From 40CM-2-70-7 sp035505915 (GTDB taxonomy: Bacteria > Gemmatimonadota > Gemmatimonadetes > Gemmatimonadales > GWC2-71-9), in contig DATJQI010000044.1 in assembly GCA_035505915.1 (NCBI GenBank), positions 1 through 64,000 of the forward strand: a stretch of 64,000 nucleotides of DNA, in the 5' to 3' direction. Each line of letters starts with the position of its first letter. Positions within the stretch are counted from its first letter, which is position 1. The translations under genes and the position numbers were made by a program. Below the pieces are notes generated by a model. That model saw only the letters and a list, made by a program, of their open reading frames with translations. It was not told the DNA's origin and did no database searches. Positions 1 through 10,032 of the stretch are shown one piece after another.

Positions 1-1228
1 GCTTGGTCGTGTCGCCCCCCGTCGGAACCGCCGCCGTCTGATGCGTCGTGGTGTCGTGCGCGGCTCCCGTGGGGCCCGCCGGGGCGTGCCCGCGCCCGAA
101 CAGCGCGTAACCCCCGCCACCCAGCACGACCACCGCGATCCCCGCCGCGATCGGCAGCACCGACCGTTTCTTCGACTCGGCCGCCGCCACCCGGGTCGGC
201 GGGACCGCGTCGGCGATCCGCGTCTTGTCCGCGGCGCCGATCATCTGCGTCTTGCCTTCGGTATCCGCCGCCGCCGGCGCGTTCCCCACCACGCGCCCGA
301 CGTCGGCCGCGAACTCGGCCACACTTTGATAGCGCTCGCCCGGCGTCCGCGCCAGCGCGTGATCCATGGCCTTCTGGAGCTGAGGCGGGAACGTCAGGTC
401 GGGGCGGGCCGCCGCGAGCTTGGTGGGCTCGTCGGTCAGCCGCTTGATCATCGTCTCCTGGACCGTGGACGCCTCGAACGGCAGCCGCCCCGTCAGCATC
501 CGGTAGAGCACCAGGGCCAGGGAATAGAGGTCGCTGCGGCCGTCGAGCTTGTCCCCGGACAGCTGCTCCGGACTCATGAACTCGGGCGTCCCGACCACCA
601 GGCCGGTCTTCGTGACCTTCTGGCCGGCCTCGTCGCCGCCGACCGCCTTCGCGATGCCGAAATCCACCACCTTGACGATGTCGGCGCCGTCCCGGCCCTT
701 GGCCAGCATGATGTTGTCGGGCTTCAGGTCGCGGTGCACGATGCCGAGGTCGTGCGCGGCCTGGAGCGCGTCCGCCGTCTGCCGGAAGATCTTCACCGCG
801 CGCCCCACCGGCAGCGCGCCTTCCCGCTCGATCAGGTCGGTGAGCGGCTCCCCCTCGATGAACTCCATCGCGAGGTAGATCAGGCCGTCGGGGGTCTCTC
901 CGAAATCGTACACCGCGCAGACATTGGGGTGGGTGATGCGGCTGGCGTTCGCGGCCTCGCGGTTGAACCGCGCCACCGCGTCGGGGTCGTGCGTCATCGA
1001 GGGATTCATCACCTTGATGGCGCTCCGCCGGCCCATCTTCACGTGCTCGGCGAGATACACCTGTCCCATCCCGCCTTCGCCCAGCTTCTTCACCACGTGG
1101 TACCGCTCGGCCACCACCTGTCCGACCAGGTCGGACGTGGGCGCGGCGCCGCGCAGGACACTCCCGTCGTTGGGGCAGAACTTCTGATCGTCGGGGAATT
1201 CGGTGGAACAGACGGGGCAGATCTTCAC
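1..1228 (-). CDS. Zinc-ribbon Ser/Thr protein kinase, C-terminus cut by window edge
   Basis: Hanks-type Ser/Thr kinase, 409 codons visible and still open at the left edge. The N-terminus is a four-Cys zinc ribbon (CPVC...FCPNDG). The kinase domain follows with a glycine loop (GEGGMGQVY), the VAIK-type lysine (SAIKVM), HRDLKPDN, DFGIAK and GTPEFMSPEQ, so all catalytic residues are present. A linker leads to a single hydrophobic segment (PIAAGIAVVVLGGGYALF) about 25 codons before the edge, so the rest is probably extracytoplasmic. The GTG start (1226-1228) overlaps the stop of the upstream FHA gene as GTGA, giving translational coupling. The FHA protein is a natural phospho-threonine reader for this kinase (inference). 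A longer open frame on the plus strand is antisense shadow. Confidence 0.93.
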   Translation of the reverse strand, partial: MKICPVCSTEFPDDQKFCPNDGSVLRGAAPTSDLVGQVVAERYHVVKKLGEGGMGQVYLAEHVKMGRRSAIKVMNPSMTHDPDAVARFNREAANASRITHPNVCAVYDFGETPDGLIYLAMEFIEGEPLTDLIEREGALPVGRAVKIFRQTADALQAAHDLGIVHRDLKPDNIMLAKGRDGADIVKVVDFGIAKAVGGDEAGQKVTKTGLVVGTPEFMSPEQLSGDKLDGRSDLYSLALVLYRMLTGRLPFEASTVQETMIKRLTDEPTKLAAARPDLTFPPQLQKAMDHALARTPGERYQSVAEFAADVGRVVGNAPAAADTEGKTQMIGAADKTRIADAVPPTRVAAAESKKRSVLPIAAGIAVVVLGGGGYALFGRGHAPAGPTGAAHDTTTHQTAAVPTGGDTTK

Positions 1229-2352
1229 GGCAGCTCGACCCGCAGCAGCTTGTCGCCCACGAGGACGCGCGACCCGTTGGTCAGCGGGACCGCCCCCCGG
1301 GCCGCCCGGGCGATCCCGTTGCGGCTGCCGTCGTCGATGACGACGAAATCCGCGTCCTCCGAGCGCACCACCGCGTGCTTGCTGCTCATCGAGGGATCGT
1401 ACGGGAACACCCAGTCGCCCTGCTCGCGGCCGATGCGCACGTCACGGCCCGGCGAGAGCTGCACCACGTCGCGGGCGCTGCCGTCGGAGCGGAGCTGCGT
1501 CAGCGACGCGATGTCGGCCGACGGGATCAGGGACCCCATCCGCTTCGTGGCGTCGGCGTCCGGCGGATGCGGACCGGGGTATCCCAGGCGGCGGAAGCGG
1601 ATCATCTGCGAGCCGATGAGCAGGAGGTCGCCGTCCACGAGCTTGTGCGGCTGATCGAAGAACACCCAGGTCCCGTTGCGGCTCCCCAGGTCCCGGAGCA
1701 TCAGCTGGTCCTGCTCCCAGGTGATCCGGGCGTGAAGCGGGGACATGAACTGGTCGTCGGGGAAGCGCACGTCGCCGTCCTGCCGTCCGATCCCCGTGTC
1801 CAGGGCCCGCCGCTCATAGCGCTGCACCGGCTTCCCGGACTCGTCGAGCAGGACCAGGAAGAACGAGAAATCCGTCCGGACCGCGGGCTGCGTCGAGGGC
1901 CGCTGCAGGGCGGGGGTCGAGCTGACCGGCGCGCCGCAGGTCGCGCAGAATCCGGCTCCGGGGCTGACCGGCGAGCCGCACCGCGCGCACGCCGGTCCCG
2001 ATCCCGGCGCCGTGAGCCGCCGGCCGCAATGCGGACAGAAGGGCAGCACGCCCGCGATGGCCTTGCCGCAGAACGGGCACCCGGTCTGCACCGGAGCCGC
2101 GGGGGCGGCGGTCGCCGCAGCCTCGGGCGCCACCGCCGCCGAGACGCGGGTGCTGGGCAGCGGTCCCTTCGAGGGGTGCGGCAGGGGAGTGGCGGGACCG
2201 GAGGGGCTGGCGGGAGCGGGAGGGCTCATCGCGGCGGCCGCGGACGAGCGCGCCCGGGCTTGAGCAGCCGCCTTCGTCAGCGGCTTGCCGCAGTCCATGC
2301 AAAACGCCGCCGCGTCGTCGTTGGCGCGGCCGCAGTACGGGCAGCTGTTCAC
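1225..2352 (-). CDS. Zinc-ribbon protein with two FHA domains
   Basis: Cytosolic 375-aa protein. Residues 1-25 form a CxxC/CxxC zinc ribbon (CPYCGR...FCMDCGK). An Ala/Pro linker follows, then two more ribbons at about 92-145 (CPFCGK...FCPHCGR and CARCGS...FCATCGA). A first FHA domain lies at about 170-260 (GRQDGDVRF, SPLHARI, LRDLGSRNGTWV) and a second at about 295-375 (IGREQGDWVF, SSKHAVV, IDDGSRNGI). Both keep the Ser/His and SRNG residues used by FHA domains to bind phosphothreonine. It starts at GTG behind a clear promoter (2376-2404) and is the first gene of a two-gene operon with the kinase, overlapping by GTGA. Likely role: phospho-dependent adaptor of that kinase (inference). No enzyme motif is visible. 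Confidence 0.9.
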   Translation of the reverse strand: MNSCPYCGRANDDAAAFCMDCGKPLTKAAAQARARSSAAAAMSPPAPASPSGPATPLPHPSKGPLPSTRVSAAVAPEAAATAAPAAPVQTGCPFCGKAIAGVLPFCPHCGRRLTAPGSGPACARCGSPVSPGAGFCATCGAPVSSTPALQRPSTQPAVRTDFSFFLVLLDESGKPVQRYERRALDTGIGRQDGDVRFPDDQFMSPLHARITWEQDQLMLRDLGSRNGTWVFFDQPHKLVDGDLLLIGSQMIRFRRLGYPGPHPPDADATKRMGSLIPSADIASLTQLRSDGSARDVVQLSPGRDVRIGREQGDWVFPYDPSMSSKHAVVRSEDADFVVIDDGSRNGIARAARGAVPLTNGSRVLVGDKLLRVELP

Positions 2353-2375
2353 CGGGGACGCTCCACAGGACGGTC

Positions 2376-2404
2376 AAGTTAAGATGCCGCAATCGATTCG
2401 GCAA
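2376..2404 (-). promoter_or_regulatory. Promoter for the FHA-kinase operon
   Basis: On the minus strand TTGCCG (2404-2399), 17 bp, TAACTT (2381-2376). The -10 box lies 23 nt before the GTG start of the FHA gene. It stands nearly back to back with the -35 of the divergent promoter at 2406. This is one of seven sites in the window with a TTG -35 and a TANNTT -10. Confidence 0.6.
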
Positions 2405-2405
2405 A

Positions 2406-2435
2406 TTGGCGGCGCTTTCGCGCGCGACGTACCTT
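2406..2435 (+). promoter_or_regulatory. Promoter of the metallopeptidase-like gene, near-leaderless
   Basis: TTGGCG (2406-2411), 18 bp, TACCTT (2430-2435), with the ATG of the next gene at 2444, only 8 nt after the -10 box. Transcription would begin at or beside the start codon. No Shine-Dalgarno sequence fits in the gap. This also favours the ATG at 2444 over upstream in-frame starts. Confidence 0.6.
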
Positions 2436-2443
2436 GCGGGCCT

Positions 2444-5242
2444 ATGCGACCGAGGCGCGCCACCATCCGCCGCATCGGGGCGTGGGCGCTCTTGTCGCTG
2501 GGTGCGTCGCGCGCGTCCGCCGCACAGGTCGAGCCCTCCGGTGTCTGGCGCACCCTGCACACGCCCCACTTCCGCATCCATTTCCGGCCGGCGTACCGGG
2601 ACATCGCCCTGCGCGAGGCCCGGGAGGCCGAGCGCTCCTTCGCGCTGCTCGCCCGGGAGCTGCATCCGCCGCGCGAGACCATCGACATCACGCTCTCCGA
2701 CGATTTCGACGGATCGAACGGGCTGACCACGGTCTTCCCCACCGATCGGATCACGCTCTTCGCGACGCCGCCCGCGCAGGACCCGGCCCTGGCTCAATAC
2801 GACGACTGGCTGCGCCTCGTGACACAGCACGAGCTCACCCACGTCTTCCATCTCGACCGGGTCCGCGGCGTGTGGGGGGTTCTCCAGCGCGTGTTCGGCC
2901 GGGCGCCCGGCCTCTTTCCCGAGGGGTACCAGCCCAGCTGGGTCACCGAGGGACTCGCCGTCTACTATGAGACCCGCTACACGAACGGCGGCCGGATCCG
3001 CGGCAGTTTCCACACTCAGGTGCTGGCGGCGGACGCGGTCGATTCGGCGTCGCGCCGCTCCGCGGATGCACTGCTCTTCAGCCGCTGGGCCGACGGGTAC
3101 GTCCCCTACGCGTACGGGAGCCGGTTCTTTCGGTTCCTCGCCGACTCACTCGGTGACTCGATCATCCCGCGTTTCATTGAGCGCTCCGCTGGGCAATGGA
3201 TTCCGTATCGCGTAGGTCATCCGATCGACGCGGCGGCCGGCGGGCCGGTCTTCGAGTCCGCCTGGGCGCGGGGAACGCGTGCGGAACCGGCGCCGGGTAC
3301 GGCGGGCACGGTCGTCGCGCACGGGCTGTTCAGCGAGCCGGTGCCCCGGGTCTCCCCGGGCGGCCGGTGGGTCGCGTGGATCCGCGACGATGGGCGCACC
3401 GCGCGCCGGGTGGTGATCGCGGAGGCACGCACCTGGCGGGTCACGCGGACCCATCTCGTCAACGGCAACGTCGGCTACGACTGGCTGGGAGACACGCTGC
3501 TGGTCGCGCAGCTCGACTACATGGGTCCGAACCGGCTGCGCAGCGATCTCTACCGGTGGACCCCGGACGGCGCCTGGCGGAGGCTCACGCACGGCGCCCG
3601 GTTCACCGAGCCCCGCGCCGGGGGCGGCGTGTTCGTGGGCGTCGTGGTGACGCCCGCGGGGAACCATCCGAGTCTGCCGGAGGTCCGGGACACCGCGGGC
3701 ACGGAATGGGGCGACGTCGTCCCGTCGGTCGACCGGCGATGGGTCGCGGCGACCCGTCACCGGGGAGGCAGCTGGCAGCTCGTGCGCTGGCCCTGGGCCG
3801 CTCCCGATTCGGTCACCGTGCTGGACCAGGGCGGGGCACTGTTGTCGGGCCCCACGTGGTGGGGTGACACGCTCCTCTACGTGTCGGACCGCGGGGGCCT
3901 GCCGCAGATCTACCGGTGGGACGAACGGAACGGGCCGACGCCCGTGAGCGCCGAGCCGCTCGGCGCCCGGTCGCCGGCGGCGCTTCCGGATCGCCTGCTC
4001 TACACCTCACTGCGGTCCGACGGGTGGGCCCTCCTCTCCCGTTCGCCGCCGGCCGGTCCCGCCACGCCGGCGCCACCCGCGCCGCCGGCGCTCCCCTTCG
4101 ACAGCGCGCCACCCGTGCCGGTGCGGGAAACGGGGTACACGGCGTGGCCGTCCCTCGCCCCGCATTTCTGGCTCCCGGTGTTCTTCGATGCCGGCCCGTC
4201 CGGGCGCTACGGCGGCATCGCGACGCTCGGCGCGGATGTGCTCGGCCGCTGGTCCTACGCGGGGCAGGTGCTGGCTTCGGTCTCTCCCGCGCGCCTGCGC
4301 GGTTCGTTCTCGCTCGTGTCCGATGTGCTGCCCAACCCGATCCTCGACGCGTACTGGTCGAGCGCGTGGTCCAACATCGGCGTCACGACGGGTGGCACCG
4401 TCGTGTCGAAACTGACGCAGGACGCCGACCTCGGCGCGACGCTGGTGTACCGCCGGTGGCGCACGGCCGTGAGCCTGCGCGCCGCTCTCGAGCTCGAGCG
4501 GGACCTCTTCGCCGCGTCGCCGGACACGGCGCTCGCCGCCGTGTGCGTCGGGTGCGCGAGCCTCGACCAGACCGGCGGGTCGCTGACCCTGGGCATCGCC
4601 CACAACTCCACCGGCGCGCTGTCGGTGTCGGCGCAGGACGGCTTCAGCTGGTCGGTGACCTACCGCCGCCGGGACCAGCAGGGATCCCCGCGGTACGCGA
4701 ACGACCTGCGGTCCGAGCTCGCCCTCTATCTCGCGCTTCCGGGACCCGGGTTCGCACCGCCGGTGCTCGCGTTCCGGCTGGCCGGCGGCGCGACCGACGG
4801 CACGCTGCCCCGGACCCTGGGGGTCGGCGGCGTATCGTCCGGCGTCTACAGCCTCGGCTTCGGCCAGGTGGTGGGCGGCGTCCGCACCTTTCCCGTGCGC
4901 GGCTACGCCGCCGACGCCCTCGATGACCGCCGCGCCGCGACCGGAACCGCGGAGCTCCGCCTCCCGCTCGCGCTCGTCGGGCGCTCGCTCGGTCACCTTC
5001 CCGTCGGCGCCGACAAGATCTCGGCCCACCTGTTCAGCGACGTCGGGGACGCGTGGGGTCCCGGGGCCTCCCCCCGGCTCACGCGGCTCTGGTCAGCCGG
5101 GGTGGAGCTCGCCCTGAATGTCACCGTCAACTATGACGTCCCGGTCGCCCTGCGCCTCGGCGCGGCGGAGCCCCTCGCGGCACTCCCGTCGGGGGCCCCG
5201 CGGCGTCCGCAGGTGTATCTGGCCTTCGCGTCCGACTTCTAA
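2444..5242 (+). CDS. Outer-membrane protein with gluzincin metallopeptidase domain, beta-propeller and C-terminal barrel
   Basis: 932 aa. A basic N-terminus and hydrophobic core ending near ASAAQ form a signal peptide. The N-terminal domain carries HELTH (His129, Glu130, His133) and, 36 residues on, SWVTEG (Glu169), the zinc-ligand layout of gluzincins such as the peptidase MA group. The middle (about 280-560) has repeats of the type RVSPGGRWVAW, typical of TolB/PD40 propellers. After a Pro-rich linker (about 540-570) the last 350 residues alternate as in an outer-membrane barrel and end in phenylalanine (FASDF), as Bam substrates usually do. I infer a surface or periplasmic peptidase tethered by its own barrel; substrate unknown. 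The frame is open upstream to 2285, but the 2444 ATG gives the signal peptide and follows the promoter. Confidence 0.85.
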   Translation: MRPRRATIRRIGAWALLSLGASRASAAQVEPSGVWRTLHTPHFRIHFRPAYRDIALREAREAERSFALLARELHPPRETIDITLSDDFDGSNGLTTVFPTDRITLFATPPAQDPALAQYDDWLRLVTQHELTHVFHLDRVRGVWGVLQRVFGRAPGLFPEGYQPSWVTEGLAVYYETRYTNGGRIRGSFHTQVLAADAVDSASRRSADALLFSRWADGYVPYAYGSRFFRFLADSLGDSIIPRFIERSAGQWIPYRVGHPIDAAAGGPVFESAWARGTRAEPAPGTAGTVVAHGLFSEPVPRVSPGGRWVAWIRDDGRTARRVVIAEARTWRVTRTHLVNGNVGYDWLGDTLLVAQLDYMGPNRLRSDLYRWTPDGAWRRLTHGARFTEPRAGGGVFVGVVVTPAGNHPSLPEVRDTAGTEWGDVVPSVDRRWVAATRHRGGSWQLVRWPWAAPDSVTVLDQGGALLSGPTWWGDTLLYVSDRGGLPQIYRWDERNGPTPVSAEPLGARSPAALPDRLLYTSLRSDGWALLSRSPPAGPATPAPPAPPALPFDSAPPVPVRETGYTAWPSLAPHFWLPVFFDAGPSGRYGGIATLGADVLGRWSYAGQVLASVSPARLRGSFSLVSDVLPNPILDAYWSSAWSNIGVTTGGTVVSKLTQDADLGATLVYRRWRTAVSLRAALELERDLFAASPDTALAAVCVGCASLDQTGGSLTLGIAHNSTGALSVSAQDGFSWSVTYRRRDQQGSPRYANDLRSELALYLALPGPGFAPPVLAFRLAGGATDGTLPRTLGVGGVSSGVYSLGFGQVVGGVRTFPVRGYAADALDDRRAATGTAELRLPLALVGRSLGHLPVGADKISAHLFSDVGDAWGPGASPRLTRLWSAGVELALNVTVNYDVPVALRLGAAEPLAALPSGAPRRPQVYLAFASDF

Positions 5243-5325
5243 GTCCCACCGGTCGCTTCCCGGCCGCCGCCGGTCCCGCTCCGGCACCCTTCCGTCGCGC
5301 GACGAAACGTCCGGGCACTCGCGGG

Positions 5326-5331
5326 TATAAT
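5326..5331 (+). promoter_or_regulatory. Possible -10 box (TATAAT) before the GWxTD gene
   Basis: A perfect TATAAT sits 10 nt before the ATG at 5342 and overlaps an alternative in-frame ATG at 5330. No TTG -35 element is visible 16-18 bp upstream. If used, the transcript would start just before 5342, excluding the 5330 start. Confidence 0.3.
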
Positions 5332-5341
5332 GAAGGAGCCG

Positions 5342-7606
5342 ATGCGATTCCTGCTCCTGCTGCTCACCGCCGCCGCCGCCGCCACCGTCGCGGCCGCTCA
5401 GTCCCCCGACGATCGGGCCGCGATCGAGCGCCTTCGGGATTCTCTCGAGAGCACTACGGACTCGGTGGCGCTCAAGCGTCTCGAGGCGTCGACCATCGAG
5501 GTCGCGAAGGTCAATCGCGACGATCCCCTCATTCATCTCCGCCTCGGCTTCATCGCCTACCGGCTGGGAGAGATCGCCGACGCGTCGTCCCACTTCGACG
5601 ACGCGGCCGGGGAGTTCGAGTGGGCCTCCCAGATCAAGCCTGAGTGGCCCTATCCCTGGTTCGGCCTGGGACGCTCGGAGCTGGCCATCGGGGCGCATTC
5701 CGCCATCGCCGTCGAAAATCTGAAACAGGTGCTCCACCTCGACCACCTGTCCAAGGCCATCAACGCCTATGCCAAGGCGGTCGCGACCGACTCGACCTTC
5801 GCCGAGCCGGTGATCGAGCTGGTGGACGCCGCTCTGCGGCAGCGGGTGCGGGCCGAGACCGACGTGGCGCTGCGCGTGGCGCGGCTGTCGGCCTCGGCGG
5901 CGCGCGGCAATCCCGCGTTCCAGATGGCGCGGGGACGGATCGAGCGGGAGGTCGGGGAAGGGGACTCCGCGCGCGCGGCGTTCGCCGCGTTTCTCGCCGC
6001 GGGCGGCGACTCCGGCGTAGGACTCCTCGAGCTCGCGCGTACCGATTACTTCCTGCACCGGGACTCGGCCGGCCGAGTCGAGTACTTCGCCGGCGCGCGG
6101 GAGGCGGGGTCGGTCGCCGCGATCCGGATGTACCGCACCGACTTCAGCTGGATCGCGAAGCCCGAGGAGCTCGGGCAGTTCGACAGTCTGCGGACGCCGG
6201 CGGCCCGGGCCCGGTGGCTGGAAGCCTTCTGGGCGCGCCGGGACGTGGCCGACGTGCTGCAGCCGGGTCAACGCCTGGCGGAGCATTACCGCCGCTGGTT
6301 CTACGCCATGCGGACGTTCGGCCTGCTCAGTCCCCACCGGCACTACGACTTCACCGAGGTCTACCGGAGTACGCAGGACCAGATCGACGACCGCGGCGTG
6401 GTCTTCATGCGGCTGGGTCCTCCCGATCAGAGCCGTACCTACGCGGCCTCGGGCGGCTCGGCGGCCAGCGGGGTGGAGCCCAACGAGAGCTGGCTGTACC
6501 GCCGGCCCGAAGGCGACCTGATCTTCCACTTCGTCTCCCGCGGGGACGTCCAGGACTTCAAGCTGGTGGAGAGCCTGACCGACGCGCTGAGCTTCCAGGA
6601 CCGGCAGCGCCTGGCGATGGGCGGTGACACGAGCGGCGTGGTGCGGGGGCTCTTCGGGTCGCGGGCGACGTTCGGTCCGATGTACGAGCGGATCGGAAGC
6701 ACGCTCACGAGCAACGTGCTGCCCGCCATCGCCGAGGACCGCCAGCGGGGGACCTATGCGATCGGCGTCGGGACCACTACCGACGACGACCGCCCGCGGT
6801 TCGACGTGTCGTTCGACCCCGCGATCGAGGAATACCTGGTGGGAACCCGCGGCACGGGAGCCGATTCCGCGCCGGGGCAAATGCTGCACCTGGTGTTCGC
6901 CATCCCCGGCGATCACCTGACGCCGGTCACCGGGTCGGGGGAGTTTCTCTACCCGCTCCGGTTCCGGCTCTACGTCTCCAACCTGCAGGACAGTCTGGTC
7001 GGCGCGGTGGATACCCTGCGGGTGTTCGGGTCGCCGCAGGCGCTGCGCAATCCGTCCTACCTGTCGGGTCAGCTCGAGCTCCCGGTGCCCGCCGGCGAGT
7101 ACCGGTACCGCCTGCTCATCGAATCCCGGGACCGGGCCACCGGGTCGCTGGTGTCCGATACCTTCGCCACGCCTCGGCTCGACGGCCGCACGTTCGCCGT
7201 CAGCGATCTGGTGCTGGGCGAGGCCGGCGGCCTGTCGTGGTCGGAGCCGGGGGACACCGTGTACGTCAGCCCGCTGGACCGGTTCCCCGCCGGCAGCGAC
7301 GCGCAGCTCTATTACGAGGTGTACGGCCTCCCCGCCGGCGCCGTCTACCACACCGAGATCCGGGTGGAGCGCACCGGGGGGGGATCGATTTTCGGCGCCA
7401 TCCGCCGGCTGTTCGGCGGCAACCGCCCTCCGGTGCAGTTGTCGTTCGACGTCGCCTCGGAGGGAACGACCACCCGCGTCCACCGCGCGGTCGCGTTGCG
7501 GGACGCGGCGACGGGTTCCTACAACCTCACGCTGCGGATCACCGACCCCGCGACGGGGCGGGCGCTGACGCGGGTCCGACACGTGGAGGTCGTTTCCGCG
7601 AAGTAG
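5342..7606 (+). CDS. GWxTD domain-containing exported protein with TPR-like N-terminal part
   Basis: 754 aa. MRFLLLLL plus an Ala-rich core ending near AAAQS is a signal peptide, so the protein is exported. Residues about 20-250 look helical and TPR-like (GLGRSELAIGAHSA, AINAYAKAVATDSTFAEPVIEL). Residues about 265-400 match the GWxTD domain region (WLEAFWARRD, VYRSTQDQIDDRGVVFMRLGPPD, ESWLYRRPEGDLIFHF). The C-terminal 330 residues are beta-rich and unassigned. GWxTD proteins are of unknown biochemical function and frequent in Gemmatimonadota, Acidobacteriota and Bacteroidota. An in-frame ATG at 5330 exists; 5342 is preferred because the hydrophobic core begins right there and AAGGAG lies just upstream (5333-5338). 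Confidence 0.85.
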   Translation: MRFLLLLLTAAAAATVAAAQSPDDRAAIERLRDSLESTTDSVALKRLEASTIEVAKVNRDDPLIHLRLGFIAYRLGEIADASSHFDDAAGEFEWASQIKPEWPYPWFGLGRSELAIGAHSAIAVENLKQVLHLDHLSKAINAYAKAVATDSTFAEPVIELVDAALRQRVRAETDVALRVARLSASAARGNPAFQMARGRIEREVGEGDSARAAFAAFLAAGGDSGVGLLELARTDYFLHRDSAGRVEYFAGAREAGSVAAIRMYRTDFSWIAKPEELGQFDSLRTPAARARWLEAFWARRDVADVLQPGQRLAEHYRRWFYAMRTFGLLSPHRHYDFTEVYRSTQDQIDDRGVVFMRLGPPDQSRTYAASGGSAASGVEPNESWLYRRPEGDLIFHFVSRGDVQDFKLVESLTDALSFQDRQRLAMGGDTSGVVRGLFGSRATFGPMYERIGSTLTSNVLPAIAEDRQRGTYAIGVGTTTDDDRPRFDVSFDPAIEEYLVGTRGTGADSAPGQMLHLVFAIPGDHLTPVTGSGEFLYPLRFRLYVSNLQDSLVGAVDTLRVFGSPQALRNPSYLSGQLELPVPAGEYRYRLLIESRDRATGSLVSDTFATPRLDGRTFAVSDLVLGEAGGLSWSEPGDTVYVSPLDRFPAGSDAQLYYEVYGLPAGAVYHTEIRVERTGGGSIFGAIRRLFGGNRPPVQLSFDVASEGTTTRVHRAVALRDAATGSYNLTLRITDPATGRALTRVRHVEVVSAK

Positions 7607-7607
7607 A

Positions 7608-7637
7608 TTGACACTGCGGCGAGCCGCGCCCTAAGTT
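7608..7637 (+). promoter_or_regulatory. Promoter of the kinase/TonB-tail gene
   Basis: Consensus TTGACA (7608-7613), 18 bp, TAAGTT (7632-7637). The ATG of the kinase gene is 23 nt downstream of the -10 box. The -35 begins two bases after the stop of the preceding gene. Confidence 0.55.
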
Positions 7638-7660
7638 TCCGGCACTCCCCCGGAGATGGG

Positions 7661-9339
<1,679 letters not shown>

Positions 9340-9343
<4 letters not shown>

Positions 9344-9843
9344 CCGTCGATCCTTCCGCCTATATCGCGCCCGGCGCGGTGGTTCTGGGGGACGTGACCC
9401 TGGGCCCACGGTCCAGTGTGTGGTACGGCTGTGTCCTCCGCGGGGACATGGCGCCGATCGTGGTGGGGGAATGCTCGAACATCCAGGACGGGACCATCGT
9501 TCACGTAGATGAGGGGAAGCCGGCCCGGATCGGGTCCCGGGTGGGCATCGGCCACCGGGCCATCATCCACGGGTGTACCATCGAGGACGACTGTCTGATC
9601 GGAATGGGAAGCATCCTGTTGAACGACGTGTCGGTGGGGACGGGGAGTGTGGTCGCCGCGGGCGCGGTGGTGCGGGAGGGCTTCGTGATTCCGCCGGGGT
9701 CGCTCGTGATGGGTGTGCCGGGGCGGGTGACGCGGGCCGTGGACGGAGAGCTGCGCGAGCGGATCCGCGGGACCTGGGAGCATTACGTGGCGGAGGCGGT
9801 GCGCCACCGGAGCGGGGCGTTCCCGCTCCGCAAGACCACATGA
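9340..9843 (+). CDS. Gamma-carbonic-anhydrase family protein (left-handed beta-helix)
   Basis: 167 aa. Hexapeptide repeats typical of the left-handed beta-helix run through the protein (IAPGAVVLGDVTLG, VGIGHRAIIHGCTI, VAAGAVV). The three metal-binding histidines of gamma-carbonic anhydrases are present (TIVHVD, IGHRA, IIHG). Family members of the YrdA/PaaY size are single-domain trimers; carbonic anhydrase activity is plausible but often not shown. Homology begins at about TVDPSAYIAPG. No ATG or GTG lies in frame near it; the fitting start is CTG at 9340, overlapping the kinase stop as CTGA. This matches the arrangement at 35116. If CTG is wrong, the next clear start is the ATG at about 9448, which would cut into the helix. 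Confidence 0.82.
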
Positions 9844-9868
9844 AAGCAGATTTGTGATGTTGATTGTC

Positions 9869-9895
9869 AAGACCCGCGATCCGATCGGCGGTCTT
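9869..9895 (+). terminator. Hairpin after the carbonic-anhydrase-like gene
   Basis: AAGACC (9869-9874) pairs with GGTCTT (9890-9895), enclosing an inner CGAT/ATCG pair (9877-9880 with 9884-9887). No T-run follows, so it is a weak terminator candidate at best. It lies just before the nrdJ promoter. Confidence 0.3.
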
Positions 9896-9903
9896 CCCGG
9901 AAC

Positions 9904-9932
9904 TTGCTCCGGTCATTCGGCCTGCCTACCTT
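9904..9932 (+). promoter_or_regulatory. Promoter of nrdJ
   Basis: TTGCTC (9904-9909), 17 bp, TACCTT (9927-9932). It implies a leader of about 95 nt before the nrdJ ATG, in contrast to the near-leaderless promoters elsewhere in the window. Confidence 0.45.
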
Positions 9933-9940
9933 GGGCCTCC

Positions 9941-9962
9941 GCGCTTCTGAACCACCAAGCGC
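9941..9962 (+). other. Inverted repeat in the nrdJ leader
   Basis: GCGCTT (9941-9946) and AAGCGC (9957-9962) form a perfect 6-bp stem with a 10-nt loop. A second small stem (GCC TAA GGC) lies near 9989. I see no B12-box (GCCACTG-like) and no NrdR-type A/T-rich palindrome here, so any regulatory role is unproven. Confidence 0.25.
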
Positions 9963-10032
9963 CCGGTCCGTCATCAACTATCTCAGCGCCTAAGGCTCTG
10001 TGTAACGCTCTTACCGTGAGGGACGAGCCCGC

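Noticed and set aside
41..1654. Plus-strand open frame of 537 codons over the left-edge kinase
   Set aside because: It is antisense to intact kinase and FHA motifs, is Arg/Pro/His-rich without any domain, and arises from G+C-rich third positions.
5093..7582. Minus-strand open frame of 829 codons opposite the GWxTD gene
   Set aside because: The plus strand has a signal peptide and GWxTD motifs; the antisense product is low-complexity Arg/Gly/His-rich sequence.
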